Positions 5,256 through 5,858 of a DNA stretch of 5,858 bases are shown here, one piece after another. Made by a program: the position numbers and the translations under genes. The DNA is taken from NCBI GenBank assembly GCA_020718525.1, contig DYRX01000262.1, positions 1-5,858 on the forward strand. The letters run 5' to 3'. Positions within the stretch are counted from its first letter, which is position 1. Each line of letters begins with the position of its first letter. Under the pieces are notes generated by a model. The model had not been told where the DNA came from, ran no database searches, and worked only from the letters and a program-made list of their open reading frames with translations. Source of the stretch: Victivallis vadensis (GTDB lineage: Bacteria > Verrucomicrobiota > Lentisphaeria > Victivallales > GWF2-50-93).

Positions 5256-5475
5256 GATATCTCCCGTTTTCCTGCTCCCGAAAATCTCGGATGTCCTCAA
5301 GGTCTCCGTCTCCATCCTCATGGACATGAAAACCCTGTTCACCGACGAAAGGATCAGGGATGCGCACATCCTCAGGAGGATGGAGAAGATAAAGAGGCTC
5401 CCGCCGGAGGAGCAGAAGCTCGTCTTCTGGATGATCGATTCGCTGACGGGCAGGAAAATGGCGAAGACCGGTTGA
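5256..5475 (+). pseudogene. 5'-truncated XRE-family transcriptional regulator
   Basis: The frame reads ISPVFLLPKISDVLKVSVSILMD and then a charged helix with RRMEKIKRLPPEEQKLVFWMID before the stop at 5473-5475. The first part matches the end of HTH_3 domains (the P-x-L-x-x-L-P-K-I-A-D-V-L-x-V-S pattern). The second matches the helical C-terminal tail of short XRE regulators (K-I-x-x-L-P-x-E-x-Q-K). The roughly 45-50 N-terminal residues with the DNA-recognition helices are missing. An in-frame GTG at 5224 would only add residues encoded by the element end. Codon use resembles the flanking toxin-antitoxin genes rather than the AT-rich island. The fragment should not bind DNA as an intact regulator would. 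Confidence 0.65.
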
Positions 5476-5499
5476 CTTTTCCAAAACCGATCCTATTTT
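5472..5499 (+). promoter_or_regulatory. Candidate promoter of the toxin-antitoxin genes
   Basis: TTGACT (5472-5477) overlaps the stop codon of the regulator fragment. TATTTT (5494-5499) follows after 16 bp. The antitoxin ATG is at 5531, with AGAGGA (5517-5522) eight bases upstream as a good ribosome binding site. The -10 box is imperfect. Confidence 0.4.
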
Positions 5500-5530
5500 T
5501 AAGGACAAAAGACAAAAGAGGATTCCATAC

Positions 5531-5749
5531 ATGCAGCTCCACGTACAGTATCTGACGGACGACTCCGGCGCAAAGACCGCAGTGCAGATCCCCTTTTCCG
5601 AATGGAGAAAGTTCGTTGCCGACTACAACCATCTCAGACAGTGCAAGAAGCTAAAAGCCAGCCTTGAAACCGCTTTCAGGGAAGTTGACGATATACGGAA
5701 GGGGAAAGTCAAACCGGTGACACTGGATGAGTTCCTCAATGAAATTTGA
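5531..5749 (+). CDS. Type II toxin-antitoxin system antitoxin (RelB/Phd-like small protein)
   Basis: This encodes a complete 72-residue protein. Residues 1-30 form a beta-rich start (QLHVQYLTDDSGAKTAVQIP, then FSEWRKF) typical of small antitoxins whose first part dimerises. A charged helix follows (about 33-58). The tail ends in KVKPVTLDEFLNEI, a pattern I recall from antitoxins with K-x-x-T-L-D/E-E-F-L-N-E ends that wrap the partner toxin. Expected role: neutralise the downstream toxin and possibly repress the operon. It has a good ribosome binding site (AGAGGA), its own candidate promoter, and an 11-base overlap with the toxin gene. I cannot assign a precise subfamily. Confidence 0.75.
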   Translation: MQLHVQYLTDDSGAKTAVQIPFSEWRKFVADYNHLRQCKKLKASLETAFREVDDIRKGKVKPVTLDEFLNEI

Positions 5750-5858
5750 AGTTATTGCGACCGACAACTTCCGGAAAGAGGCGAAGCCCCTGATGAGAAA
5801 GTATCATTCCCTCAGGGATGAACTCGGAGAGCTGTCTAAAGCCCTGGGCGCAAACCCC
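5739..5858 (+). CDS. RelE/ParE-family toxin, 3' end outside the window
   Basis: The first 40 codons are present from the ATG at 5739, which overlaps the antitoxin stop by 11 bases; the gene is cut by the window edge. The start, MKFEVIATDNFRKEAKPLM, then RKYHSLRDEL and a final NP, matches the opening strand and helical hairpin of RelE/ParE toxins (F-x-V-x-x-T-x-x-F-x-K-E, then L-x-K-K-Y-x-S-L, then NP). Members inhibit growth as mRNA endonucleases or gyrase inhibitors. The catalytic C-terminal part is not visible, so activity cannot be judged. Translational coupling with the antitoxin is implied by the overlap. Confidence 0.75.
   Translation, partial: MKFEVIATDNFRKEAKPLMRKYHSLRDELGELSKALGANP

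Noticed and set aside
5232..5555. Alternative plus-strand frame overlapping the XRE fragment
   Set aside because: It is Arg/Pro/His-rich shadow sequence. The frame at 5256-5475 carries the recognisable XRE pattern.
5372..5632. Minus-strand 86-residue open frame
   Set aside because: It is antisense to the XRE fragment and the antitoxin gene, with a Ser/Arg/Pro-rich low-complexity end.

Overview
The window looks like an accessory stretch of a Gram-negative-type bacterial chromosome. It holds a Sec-exported protein, a lipoprotein, decayed transposase-like and regulator fragments, a toxin-antitoxin pair and many short palindromes and repeats. The pairing of a choice-of-anchor Q beta-helix with FG-GAP repeats fits large-genome environmental bacteria such as Lentisphaerota/Kiritimatiellota, other PVC relatives or Deltaproteobacteria. 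This is a weak taxonomic guess, because no phylogenetic marker is present.

Layout. Positions 1-463 are non-coding and rich in repeats: a nested hairpin, a 22-bp palindromic unit, a degenerate GATNCC hexamer array bracketed by CCGTAAA heptamer pairs, and a GGCGAAA hairpin. A plausible promoter (464-492) and a strong Shine-Dalgarno site lead into one large plus-strand gene (612-3494, 960 aa). Its product is a secreted protein with a signal peptide, a right-handed beta-helix of choice-of-anchor Q type that carries an inserted pair of GGSGY repeats, and seven FG-GAP/VCBS-like calcium-loop repeats. A clear intrinsic terminator follows at 3521-3549.

Positions 3550-4160 hold no intact gene. They contain a hairpin, a second copy of the palindromic unit interrupted by a 55-bp inverted-repeat insert, a probable C-terminal remnant of a REP-associated (Y1/IS200-like) transposase, and a two-copy tandem repeat containing TGACCC. 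An AT-rich island (about 4200-5030) carries two minus-strand genes: an unrecognised ORF with a chimeric-looking 5' end, and a small lipocalin-like lipoprotein. GC-rich hairpins lie at its right border.

The right end is a mobile-element-like end sequence (5225-5255) that abuts the C-terminal part of an XRE-type regulator whose DNA-binding half is missing. A type II toxin-antitoxin module follows: a complete small antitoxin and a RelE/ParE-type toxin overlapping it by 11 bases and cut by the window edge.

The genes do not form one pathway. The exported protein is a self-contained transcription unit. The rest reads as a mosaic built by repeated small insertions and deletions. I see no convincing undescribed multi-gene system. 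The strongest leads are the interrupted palindromic repeat, the GGSGY insert within the beta-helix protein, and the element-end/XRE junction.
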